Made by a program: the position numbers and the translations under genes
In this document: positions 8,276-15,017 of the stretch, piece after piece
Layout: every line of letters starts with the position of its first letter
Numbering within the stretch: position 1 is the stretch's first letter
NCBI GenBank assembly: GCA_034717985.1
Contig: JAYEMH010000008.1
Location: 1-18,120, forward strand
Reading direction: 5' to 3'
Length of the DNA: 18,120 nucleotides
Source of the DNA: JAYEMH01 sp034717985 [NCBI: Candidatus Ratteibacteria bacterium]
GTDB taxonomy: Bacteria > CAZDME01 > JAYEMH01
The notes under the pieces: generated by a model
Database searches by the model: none
Told to the model about the DNA's origin: nothing
The model's input: only the letters and a program-made list of their open reading frames with translations

Positions 8276-10066
8276 ATGAATCGCCGCCTGATTATATTTA
8301 TCTTAATTTCAGTTACCCTCTTCACCTACGCCAATACCCTGAAAAACGATTTTGTCTGGGATGACGTTTTTTTTATCGTCAACAATAATTACGTAAAAAA
8401 TCTAAATTCCATCCCCCAATATTTCTACTCGGTAAAAACCTACGCCACCATTCTTGACTATCATATCTTTAGACCTCTGCGCACCGTGAGTTTTGCTTTA
8501 GAATATAAACTCTGGGGATTAAATCCTTTTGGTTTTCATCTTACCAATATTATTCTCCATCTTTTAAATGTTCTGATTGTCTATTTTCTAATCTCCGGAC
8601 TCACCTCTAACCGGAATTTAGGCTTTATTTCCGCCTTGATATTCAGCCTCCATCCGGTTCAGACCGAAGCGGTTGCCTGGATTAAAGGACGGGCTGACCT
8701 TCTTTTCAGCTCATTCTTTCTTCTTGGTTTCATGGCATTCCTGAAGAAAGAAGAAGAACAAAAAAGGAGCTCGCTTGCGATTCTAATCTATCTCTGTTTT
8801 TTCCTGGCTTTGCTTTCTAAGATTATGGCGATAACCTTTCCCTTGATTCTCATTGTTTATAAAATCAGCCTGGGCAGGGCTAAATTTAGCGATGACGATA
8901 AATTCTTTTTCATCAGTTTATTCCTCATCTCAATGGCTTTTCTTTTTACCCGCCATCTGGTCATCGGGCGAAGCACCCAAGCCGGCTATCCGGGAGGAGG
9001 TGCTTATTATACCTTCCTGACTATGCTCCGGGTTTTCCCGGATTACCTGAGAATTATTATCTATCCCTTAAATCTTACCGCTGATTATTCGGGTATCAAG
9101 ATTTCTCATTCAATTGCCGAAGGAAAAGTCTTGCTTTCCCTCCTCTTTTATCCGGCAATTATTCTTGCTTTCATTTTCTCCTGGAGGAAAAACCGCCTGA
9201 TTTTTTTCTGTCTTTCCTTTTTCTTTATAACTTTACTTCCCGTATCCAATATCGTCCCCACGATGCAGTTTATGGCCGAAAGATTCCTCTACCTTCCCGC
9301 TCTGGGAATCTTTGTAATTTTCGCCTTTCTCATCACCAAATGCGCCGCATTTTTAAGTTCCAGGCCAAAAATCTTATGGCTTCTGGTGATTCTATTCATG
9401 GTAAATTTCATGCCGATAACCATAGAGAGAAACTCTGTCTGGCGGAATGAACTTACCCTCTGGGAGAAAACCTTTAGTACGGCTCCCGTCTCATCCAGAA
9501 TTGCCGAAAATTTAGCCTTCGCCTATCTGAATGCCGGACTGACCGGCAAAGCTATTTCCCTTTTTGAGAAAATTCTACCCCGGACGAAAAAGAAATATAA
9601 AATTCTGGACCATTTAGGACAGGCCTACCTCTATCAAGAAAAATCAGAGAAAGCAAAATATTACTTTGAAGAAGCCATCAGGCAGAACAAAGATTTTGCT
9701 CCCGCTTACGGACATCTGGGCGTTCTTTTCGGGAAAGAAAAAGATTATGAACAATCCAAAAAATATTTAGAAAAAGCGATAGAACTTGACCCTGATTCTC
9801 CGGAAACCACCTATTATTATAACAATCTCGGCTTCACCCTGAAAAACAAAGGATTAAAAGGAGAGGCAAAAAAAATGTTTGAGGCGGCTCTTCTTAAAAA
9901 CCCGGATAATATAGAAGCATTGAAAAATCTCGGGGGAATCCTCTGGGAAAAAAAGAAGTGGGCTGAAGTTGTACCTATCTATCAAAAACTGCGCCGGCTT
10001 TCACCCAAAAGCCGGGAATATAAATACTGGCTCAAACGGGCCAAGGAAAACTTAAGAGGCCGCTGA
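8276..10066 (+). CDS. TMTC-like GT-C membrane protein with C-terminal TPR repeats
   Basis: The 596-residue product combines a polytopic N-terminal region (about 1-400, roughly ten membrane segments) with a tetratricopeptide domain (about 410-590). The membrane part resembles eukaryotic TMTC proteins and related GT-C glycosyltransferases. It has FVWDD in the first external loop (about 26-30), the LHPVQTEAVAWIKGRADLL signature (about 130-150), and ERFLYLPALGIF (about 340). The Asp pair in the first loop is where GT-C enzymes keep their catalytic acid. Such proteins use polyprenyl-linked sugars to glycosylate secreted proteins or glycans; the donor and acceptor here are unknown. TPR units include ILDHLGQAYLYQEKSEKAK and PAYGHLGVLFGKEKDYEQS. 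The start is chosen from the promoter; a GTG at 8258 would add six residues. Confidence 0.82.
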   Translation: MNRRLIIFILISVTLFTYANTLKNDFVWDDVFFIVNNNYVKNLNSIPQYFYSVKTYATILDYHIFRPLRTVSFALEYKLWGLNPFGFHLTNIILHLLNVLIVYFLISGLTSNRNLGFISALIFSLHPVQTEAVAWIKGRADLLFSSFFLLGFMAFLKKEEEQKRSSLAILIYLCFFLALLSKIMAITFPLILIVYKISLGRAKFSDDDKFFFISLFLISMAFLFTRHLVIGRSTQAGYPGGGAYYTFLTMLRVFPDYLRIIIYPLNLTADYSGIKISHSIAEGKVLLSLLFYPAIILAFIFSWRKNRLIFFCLSFFFITLLPVSNIVPTMQFMAERFLYLPALGIFVIFAFLITKCAAFLSSRPKILWLLVILFMVNFMPITIERNSVWRNELTLWEKTFSTAPVSSRIAENLAFAYLNAGLTGKAISLFEKILPRTKKKYKILDHLGQAYLYQEKSEKAKYYFEEAIRQNKDFAPAYGHLGVLFGKEKDYEQSKKYLEKAIELDPDSPETTYYYNNLGFTLKNKGLKGEAKKMFEAALLKNPDNIEALKNLGGILWEKKKWAEVVPIYQKLRRLSPKSREYKYWLKRAKENLRGR

Positions 10067-10232
10067 AAAATTCCTGAAAATTGCAGCAGCGGCTTCTGAT
10101 TACACAGATTATTGAAAAGATTATACCCTGCAATTCGAAGAATTGCGGGCACTTAATCCCGGAAATCCTTCCCTGAAAAATTCGCAGAATTTAGCAGGAC
10201 TAAGCCCCCGAAATCTTTCAGATTTCAGGGGG
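10059..10232. other. Hairpin-rich intergenic segment
   Basis: Three hairpins follow the TMTC-like gene. The first has GCCGCTG/CAGCGGC arms at 10059-10065 and 10087-10093 and overlaps the stop codon. The second has a 10-bp stem with GAA loop at 10127-10149 (CCTGCAATTC / GAATTGCGGG, one G-T pair). The third has a 12-bp stem with one bulge at 10205-10232 (CCCCCGAAATCT / AGATTTCAGGGGG). An 11-base direct repeat CTGAAAAATTC occurs at 10063 and 10173. A GATTACACAGATT unit lies near 10098. None of the hairpins has a T-run, so none is a standard terminator. Confidence 0.6.
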
Positions 10233-10271
10233 TAGATTTCTCGGGGCACAGATGGTTTGCTCAGAAATTTC

Positions 10272-10300
10272 TTTACAAATAGCTATGTTTCTGATAAGAT
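10272..10300 (+). promoter_or_regulatory. Promoter of the GNAT-lipoprotein pair
   Basis: TTTACA (10272-10277), a 17-bp spacer and TAAGAT (10295-10300) predict a start near 10307. The resulting 16-nt leader contains GAGG before the ATG at 10323, which supports that start over a TTG further upstream. Confidence 0.65.
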
Positions 10301-10322
10301 TTCTATCAAGCTTGAGGATAGA

Positions 10323-10778
10323 ATGAAGATACGTGAATTTGAATCCAAAGACGGGCCGCGGGTAAAAAATTTAATTTCATCGATTATCGCCAGAGAATTT
10401 CCGGAATTAATCAAGATTTACTCCATAGAGGACATTAACCATATCCTTGAATGTTATGGCGGTAGGAGAGAAACATTTTTGGTTTTAGAAAATGAAGGGC
10501 AAATTGCCGGAACAGTAGCGGTTAAAGAAGAAGACAAAAATACCGCTTTCCTCCGCCGGCTTTTTGTCAGCTCCTCTTTCCGCAGAAAAGGATACGGAAC
10601 ATCTTTGATCGAAAATGCGGTTAAATTTTGCAAAAAACATAACTATAAACAAATCGTTTTTCAGGGGAATGAAAAGATGATAGCCGCCCTTCGTCTTTGC
10701 GCTAAACAGGGATTTAAGGAACAGGAAGCGGCAGTGATAGACAATTTAGCTATCCTTCGTTATACTTTATCTTTATAA
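10323..10778 (+). CDS. GNAT-family N-acetyltransferase
   Basis: The 151-residue product is a single GNAT domain, which moves an acetyl group from acetyl-CoA to an amine. The N-terminal strand MKIREFESKDGPRV, the central strands GQIAGTVAVKEED and AFLRRLFVSSSFR, and the acetyl-CoA pyrophosphate loop RRKGYGTSLIENAV (about 95-108) are all visible. Another conserved part is the C-terminal MIAALRLCAKQGFKEQE. The substrate cannot be read from sequence. A TTG 66 bases upstream is in frame, but it would lie before the promoter. The small lipoprotein gene follows after 23 bases, so the two are probably cotranscribed. Confidence 0.88.
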   Translation: MKIREFESKDGPRVKNLISSIIAREFPELIKIYSIEDINHILECYGGRRETFLVLENEGQIAGTVAVKEEDKNTAFLRRLFVSSSFRRKGYGTSLIENAVKFCKKHNYKQIVFQGNEKMIAALRLCAKQGFKEQEAAVIDNLAILRYTLSL

Positions 10779-10801
10779 ACCCTGTGTGGAGGAGATTAAT
10801 T

Positions 10802-11155
10802 ATGAAAAAATTTTGTTGCTTCACATTGACTGCCGTTATTCTGATGGGTTTAACAGGCTGCAGCGATTTTAGAAGACCCGGTCTTCGTCAAGCTTTAATC
10901 TGTCCATGGGATAGTAAACCGGCGCTTTCTATCGGTATGACCAAAAAAGAAATTAAAGCCGACTGGGGAGAGCCGGATATTAGCAATGAATTAGCCGCCA
11001 CTAAATGGGGAAGCAACAAAGAGGAATGGATTTACTGGGGGAGGTATCCTAACGTTCCTATTGATTACCGTTATCTTTCCCGAACAAAACACCTGATATT
11101 TGAGGGAGATGTTTTAGTAGATTTTTTTGACGCCGAAGAGGTAAGGCAAAAATAG
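10802..11155 (+). CDS. Small lipoprotein, possible BamE/SmpA-like fold
   Basis: The 117-residue product begins with a lipoprotein signal peptide (MKKFCCFTLTAVILMGLTGC); the lipobox LTGC places the acylated cysteine at residue 20. The mature part contains LSIGMTKKEIKADWGEPD (about 42-59), which resembles the G-M-[ST]-x-x-E-V-x-x-x-x-G-x-P element of SmpA/BamE-like lipoproteins. It is followed by aromatic strands (EEWIYWGRY, HLIFEGDVLVDFF). GGAGGAG lies just before the ATG. The function is unknown; envelope anchoring is inferred from the signal. The gene converges on speB with 8 bases between the stop codons. Confidence 0.8.
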   Translation: MKKFCCFTLTAVILMGLTGCSDFRRPGLRQALICPWDSKPALSIGMTKKEIKADWGEPDISNELAATKWGSNKEEWIYWGRYPNVPIDYRYLSRTKHLIFEGDVLVDFFDAEEVRQK

Positions 11156-11163
11156 TAAAGATC

Positions 11164-11985
11164 TTAACGGGGCGATTCGAAACTCATCGCCAACAAGCCT
11201 TCCATCGCCAGTTTGGCCGCCGTAATTGAGGTAATCTGCGAGGAATCAAAAGAAGGGCTTACTTCCACTATATCCATCCCCAGGACAGAAAAATCTTTCA
11301 AGAAATGAATAAAATCTGCCACTTGAGCATAACTTAAACCATCCGGCTCCGGATTGGTTACCCCCGGAGCAGCAGCCGCATCCAGAACATCCATATCTAT
11401 ACTAAGATAGACCGGAAGTTTCCTTTTCAGCCTTTCCTTAACATCTTCCAGACTGGTATAAATAGTTTGGGAATAATCCTCATAGCCATAAAAGGAACGC
11501 GCTCCCACAACACTTACTTTATTGGTAATTTCCCTGAGCCGCCGGGTAACCGTAGCGTGATTGATCTTTTCTCCCTGCCAGTTATCTCTAAAATCCGAAT
11601 GAGCATCAAAAATAACGACCTGAAAATCCTCATCCAGTATCTTCTTGATACCTTTTACAATTCCCAGGGTCAGCGTATGCTCCCCGCCCAGAACAACAAA
11701 TCTTTTTTTCTCAGCAGTTAAAGCGGAAATATATTTCTCAATTAAATTTAAATCCGGCCCTAATTTACCGCTTAAAGATAAATTACCCGAATCAGAAAAT
11801 TGCAGGTTTTTAAGGTCGCGGTTAAAAAAGGGGCTGTAGCTTTCAATAGACCGGGAGGCTTTTCGAATTTCATCCGGCGCCTGCTTCACCCCGCCCCTGA
11901 AGGTTTCGGTAACCTCCAGAGGGACTCCCAAGATGACAAAATCGGCCTGAGGAAGGAACTTGCTTTCTAAAAATTTTACCGGCAT
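11164..11985 (-). CDS. speB: Agmatinase-family ureohydrolase SpeB
   Basis: The 273-residue product is an arginase/agmatinase-family enzyme with a binuclear Mn site. The expected ligands are present: H103 in GGEHT, D127, H129 and D131 in FDAHSD, and D197 and D199 in SIDMDVLD. NHATVTRR (about 142-149) is the substrate-loop histidine region. Agmatinase hydrolyses agmatine to putrescine and urea; relatives in thermophiles act on aminopropylagmatine instead. The usual DxDxxDP is DMDVLDA here, a mild change. The gene overlaps speE by 10 bases and lies last in an operon with arginine decarboxylase, which supports a polyamine substrate rather than arginine. Confidence 0.93.
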   Translation of the reverse strand: MPVKFLESKFLPQADFVILGVPLEVTETFRGGVKQAPDEIRKASRSIESYSPFFNRDLKNLQFSDSGNLSLSGKLGPDLNLIEKYISALTAEKKRFVVLGGEHTLTLGIVKGIKKILDEDFQVVIFDAHSDFRDNWQGEKINHATVTRRLREITNKVSVVGARSFYGYEDYSQTIYTSLEDVKERLKRKLPVYLSIDMDVLDAAAAPGVTNPEPDGLSYAQVADFIHFLKDFSVLGMDIVEVSPSFDSSQITSITAAKLAMEGLLAMSFESPR

Positions 11986-12821
11986 AACAAATTCTCGACA
12001 AACTGGGGAAGTTTAAAAGCCGCTTGATGAATTTGGGAATTATAAAATTTGGTGCTAAAAGGAAGCTTAATCGGCCGGCTAATATCATAAGCGCTGACGC
12101 CGGCCAGGCAAAAACTCCAGAGTCCGCCTGGATAAGCAGGAATAAAACCAAGATAGACCTTAACCCAGGGAAAGATTTTTTTTAGTTTGAGGTAACTTTG
12201 CCTTAAGACTGCCCCTTGATAAAAAGGAGAACCGGATTGACAGGCAAAAAGTCCCCCTTTATTTAAAGCCCGGCGGGCAGCCTGATAGAAGGGCCGACTG
12301 AAAAGAATCTTACCAGGTCCAATCGGGTCAGTGGAATCCACCAGAATTATATCAAATTTAGATTTGGTTTCTTTTAAGAATTTTGCCCCGTCTAAAATCA
12401 ATAAATCTGTCCTTTTATCAGCAAAGGCCCCTTGATTTATCCGGGGCAGATATTTTTTGCAAACCTCAACTACCCCGCCGTCAATTTCAACCATAAGCGC
12501 TTTATCCACCGGGCGGTGCCGCAAGACCTCACGCAAAGTTCCTCCATCTCCTCCGCCGATAATGAGAATATCGGAAGGCCAGCGGTGAAGAAACATAGCC
12601 GGATGAACCAGCATCTCATGGTAAAAAGCTTCATCTTTCTCGGTAAGCATGACGACATCATCCAGGGCAAAAAGTTTCCCCAAGGAATAGGTTTTAAAAA
12701 TTTCCGCTTTCTGGTAAGAGGTCATCTTTCGGCAAATTCTTCGCTTGACTCCCACGCGGAAGAAAAGATTTGGCACCTGTTCTTCGCTAAAATATTTAAG
12801 TCTTTTTCTCATCTTTTTCAT
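11976..12821 (-). CDS. speE: Spermidine synthase-family aminopropyltransferase SpeE
   Basis: The 281-residue product transfers an aminopropyl group from decarboxylated S-adenosylmethionine to a diamine. Hallmarks are KLFALDDVVMLTEKDEAFYHEMLVH, the dcSAM-binding GGGDGGTLREVLRH and VEIDGGVVEVCKKYLP, the catalytic DSTDPIGPG, and PAYPGGLWSFCLAG near the C-terminus. GPA, usual after the catalytic Asp, is GPG here, and the QSESP-type segment is QSGSP, so acceptor preference may differ. A second ATG three codons in (12812) is an alternative start; neither has a strong ribosome-binding site. The gene lies between arginine decarboxylase and speB, so either putrescine or agmatine is a plausible acceptor. 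Confidence 0.93.
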   Translation of the reverse strand: MKKMRKRLKYFSEEQVPNLFFRVGVKRRICRKMTSYQKAEIFKTYSLGKLFALDDVVMLTEKDEAFYHEMLVHPAMFLHRWPSDILIIGGGDGGTLREVLRHRPVDKALMVEIDGGVVEVCKKYLPRINQGAFADKRTDLLILDGAKFLKETKSKFDIILVDSTDPIGPGKILFSRPFYQAARRALNKGGLFACQSGSPFYQGAVLRQSYLKLKKIFPWVKVYLGFIPAYPGGLWSFCLAGVSAYDISRPIKLPFSTKFYNSQIHQAAFKLPQFVENLLCR

Positions 12822-12858
12822 GGTCTCTGGTTACTGGTTTCTGGCTTCTGATATTTAG

Positions 12859-13326
12859 TTACCAGTACAAACAGGCGGCTAAAACACAGCCGCATTTCTT
12901 TACCTGATGTTCCCGGGCAGTAAATCTTATCTCTTTTATTTTCAGGCGGCGAACCTTAAACGCAGCTTTAATTTTTTTCTCAATATCCTTTTCCACTTCG
13001 CCTATGGAGGCGCCTTTGGCCTCAACTACCACACCAAATCCGTCCGAAGCGGTTCCCACCCCCAAAGCGGCGGCCAGGCGCGCTCCCTTTTCCGCACTGA
13101 TTCTTTCAGCGTAAACAACCGGAATGAATTCCCCCTTTAAAAATTGCTTGGGGTTTTTTCTAAAGGTGCATCCGGTAGGAATAATGCTGGTTACCTTAAT
13201 TAAATTAGCATCGCCAATACCGGCATCAAGCAAGGCGTTATCAAAAGCATTAAGTTTAGTTACACCTTCACTTTTGCCGCTGACCAGACAAAAATTCTTA
13301 GGAATGGGTAAAAAAGTATAACTCAT
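12859..13326 (-). CDS. Pyruvoyl-dependent arginine decarboxylase
   Basis: The 155-residue product is a PvlArgDC, a self-processing enzyme that converts arginine to agmatine without PLP. The proenzyme cleaves itself in LIKVTSIIPTGC. Cleavage between Thr46 and Ser47 would make a 46-residue beta subunit and an alpha subunit starting with a pyruvoyl group. The Thr-Ser form resembles chlamydial AaxB rather than the archaeal Ser-Ser form. GEFIPVVYAE (about 65-74) and AALGVGTASDGFGVVVEAKG (about 85-104) are typical of the family; the Glu in the latter is the probable general acid. The length is normal. AGGAG sits 9-10 nt before the ATG, right beside an 11-bp hairpin at 13341-13367. It is first in the operon with speE and speB. 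Confidence 0.94.
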   Translation of the reverse strand: MSYTFLPIPKNFCLVSGKSEGVTKLNAFDNALLDAGIGDANLIKVTSIIPTGCTFRKNPKQFLKGEFIPVVYAERISAEKGARLAAALGVGTASDGFGVVVEAKGASIGEVEKDIEKKIKAAFKVRRLKIKEIRFTAREHQVKKCGCVLAACLYW

Positions 13327-13340
13327 CGGTTTTATCTCCT

Positions 13341-13367
13341 GGTATAATCATCAGGTATGATTATACC
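13341..13367. promoter_or_regulatory. 11-bp perfect hairpin abutting the decarboxylase ribosome-binding site
   Basis: GGTATAATCAT (13341-13351) and ATGATTATACC (13357-13367) pair perfectly around a 5-base loop. The AGGAG of the arginine decarboxylase gene begins at the next base on the minus strand. Each arm contains TATAAT, so the arm at 13357-13367 could also serve as a -10 box, but the -35 position is poor. It may be a translational switch, a DNA operator or the cassette end. Confidence 0.6.
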
Positions 13368-13370
13368 TGA

Positions 13371-13396
13371 TTACACAGATTAAGTTTAGATTACAC
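13371..13396. repeat. Left repeats of the GxxExxY cassette
   Basis: Two copies of GATTACACAGATTAA-type sequence, separated by a few bases, are inverted relative to two copies at 13770-13801. They lie just past the GxxExxY stop codon. Confidence 0.75.
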
Positions 13397-13399
13397 AGA

Positions 13400-13768
13400 T
13401 TAAAACATAAATCTCTTTACCTGACAACTCTTATTACCAAAATTAACTAATAAACCAACCTGCAAATTAGATACTTTTAGATAAGAAAGCAGTTGGTACT
13501 TAAATACGTCTGGAATATTACCTGTCAACGCCTTAATTTCAATAATAACTTTGCCTTCTATAATTAAATCTAACTTAAGAGAACCTATCTTTTTATCTTG
13601 AAAGAAAACCGTAAATTGCTTTTCTGTCTGGTATTCTAAATTTGCTTCTTTTAAAGCAAGTTTAAGTGCATTGTGGTATATTTTCTCATTAAAACCTGGC
13701 CCTAATTCAGAATGAAGTTTAAAACAACAGGCAATTATTCTTTCAGTAAGTGGATCTCTATCTTCCAT
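13400..13768 (-). CDS. GxxExxY protein (PDDEXK_3 family)
   Basis: The 122-residue product belongs to the GxxExxY family: LGPGFNEKIY contains Gly25, Glu28 and Tyr31. A nuclease-like PD-(D/E)XK core is also visible, with D67 in KLDLII and E77-x-K79 in VIIEIKA. Family members are small, widespread and scattered, and their function is not established. The gene stands alone between the lipoprotein hydrolase and the polyamine operon, codirectional with both. It is bracketed by inverted GATTACACAGATT repeats and by two perfect 11-bp hairpins, so it behaves like an inserted cassette. Translation probably starts at this ATG, because the conserved PLTERIIACCFKLHSELG N-terminus follows directly. Confidence 0.9.
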   Translation of the reverse strand: MEDRDPLTERIIACCFKLHSELGPGFNEKIYHNALKLALKEANLEYQTEKQFTVFFQDKKIGSLKLDLIIEGKVIIEIKALTGNIPDVFKYQLLSYLKVSNLQVGLLVNFGNKSCQVKRFMF

Positions 13769-13769
13769 C

Positions 13770-13801
13770 TGTGTAATCTGTTTTTATAATCTGTGTAATC
13801 A
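13770..13801. repeat. Right repeats of the GxxExxY cassette
   Basis: CTGTGTAATCTG and AATCTGTGTAATCA repeat the left-side units in inverted orientation. They lie immediately upstream of the GxxExxY ATG, so its ribosome-binding region is made of repeat sequence. Confidence 0.75.
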
Positions 13802-13830
13802 GGGTCTGCTGTTTTTTTTCAGCAGACCCT
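13801..13830. other. 11-bp perfect hairpin with an all-T loop
   Basis: AGGGTCTGCTG (13801-13811) and CAGCAGACCCT (13820-13830) pair perfectly around a loop of eight T on the plus strand. It lies between the hydrolase stop (13879) and the GxxExxY cassette. No T-run follows the stem on either strand. It may mark the cassette end or act as a processing or stabilising hairpin for the hydrolase mRNA. Confidence 0.7.
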
Positions 13831-13878
13831 ACTTTACTATAAAAACCCAATAAATTCAAGATTTTTCCCGATGGATTC

Positions 13879-14883
13879 CTACGGGGATAAATGTTTGACA
13901 AAAAAACGAATTGTTTCTCTTCGAGCGAAGGTAAGAAAAATTGCCGCTCCGTAATGGCCGCTGGGAATCCAGATTATTCTGGGATTCCCCAAAGCCTGCC
14001 AGAGTTTTTTTGTGCAACCGGAAGGCACCAGGTGGTCAAAAGTGGCATTAATCATCAGCACCGGCCGGTCATCAAGATAGGAAGCCAGAACCAGAGGCTC
14101 AATCTTCATCCAGCTTTCTTCCATTGATTTAAAACTGATATTTCCCTGAGCCATATGCCGGCGCAAAATTTCAGTATATTGGCTTTCTCTAATCAGGGTA
14201 ACTAAATCGCCTCCGGCAAGAAGAAAAACCGACAGCTTCACCCGCTTATCAATCCCGGCTACCAAAACCGCCAAAGATCCCCCTAGGCTCAAACCCAATA
14301 TGCCGATTTTATCCCGGTCAATCTCAGGCCGGCTTTCTAAAAAATCAATTCCGCGGCGAGTATCAATAACCAGCTGCCGAAAAAGCATCTCAATTTTTTC
14401 TAAATCCTGAGTTTGCTGAATTTGGTGCATCCACCAGCGTCCTTCCCGACGGTCTCTGGTAAAATATGGTTCACCCAGGGTTAAAACGGCAAAATCATTT
14501 CTTATTAACCCCTGCGAAAAAAAAGATTCAAGTCCGGATTTTCCGGCCAGGTGGGGTAAAATCACCACCGCCGGAAACTTTCCTTCTCCCCGGGGCAGAT
14601 AGTATTCCAATTCAACAAAATCCTTCTCCGGGAAAAGGCTCTTTAAGGCAAAGGGAAATTTAATCCGGTAGATTTTATAACGAGGGGTCCCTTTAATTAA
14701 ACAAACTTCTAAGTTTTTGTGATTAGTATCATAGGCGTAAAACTTTTCTAATTCCGATAATTCAATCACCCGGGAAGCTTTGGACAAAATTTCTTCTTCA
14801 CTAAGACAGGGATAATAAGCGCTGCTGCAGCCGCAGGTAAAAAAACACAGTATGAATATAGTGATAATTTTTCTCTTGACCAT
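13879..14883 (-). CDS. Lipoprotein alpha/beta hydrolase, dienelactone-hydrolase-like
   Basis: The 334-residue product is an alpha/beta hydrolase carrying a lipoprotein-like signal (MVKRKIITIFILCFFTCGCSS; likely acylated Cys19). A complete catalytic triad is visible: Ser199 in GLSLGGS, Asp283 in NATFDHLVP and His310 in IPSGHYG. PAVVILPHLAGKSG forms the first strand and oxyanion region. The substrate is unknown; an esterase or acyl-hydrolase acting at the envelope is the fair description. The ATG at 14883 has GGGAG about 5 nt before it. An upstream ATG (14910) would add nine residues and spoil the signal peptide. It follows the SPL-like gene on the same strand after 120 bases of repeat-containing sequence. 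Confidence 0.82.
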   Translation of the reverse strand: MVKRKIITIFILCFFTCGCSSAYYPCLSEEEILSKASRVIELSELEKFYAYDTNHKNLEVCLIKGTPRYKIYRIKFPFALKSLFPEKDFVELEYYLPRGEGKFPAVVILPHLAGKSGLESFFSQGLIRNDFAVLTLGEPYFTRDRREGRWWMHQIQQTQDLEKIEMLFRQLVIDTRRGIDFLESRPEIDRDKIGILGLSLGGSLAVLVAGIDKRVKLSVFLLAGGDLVTLIRESQYTEILRRHMAQGNISFKSMEESWMKIEPLVLASYLDDRPVLMINATFDHLVPSGCTKKLWQALGNPRIIWIPSGHYGAAIFLTFARRETIRFFVKHLSP

Positions 14884-14921
14884 TCTGTCTCCCCTGCCGG
14901 CAGATATCATCTACTTTCATG

Positions 14922-15017
14922 ATTAAGAATTAAGACGTTCACTTTGTTCTCTCTAAGTATTAAGTTTGTGTTTTTGAGTTACTTTAAGCTTAATCCTTAA
15001 TCTTTAATCCTTAATTC
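14922..15017. repeat. Short inverted-repeat element with period-7 TTAATCC units
   Basis: Four 7-bp units (TTAATCC, TTAATCT, TTAATCC, TTAATTC) at 14990-15017 face inverted GATTAAGAATTAAG near 14924-14937. They enclose about 50 bases without an ORF. The third unit contains the SPL-like stop codon. Confidence 0.6.

Noticed and set aside
10257-10322. TTG start giving a 22-residue longer GNAT protein
   Set aside because: The extension precedes the predicted promoter, has no family similarity, and the ATG at 10323 has GAGG well placed.
11870-12151. A 93-codon minus-strand frame across the speE/speB overlap
   Set aside because: It is an out-of-frame shadow of speE and speB, which both have full family motifs in their own frames.
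13371-13801. CRISPR array, suggested by the recurring GATTACACAGATT units
   Set aside because: Units are about 13 bp, unevenly spaced and in both orientations, with no spacers and no cas genes.
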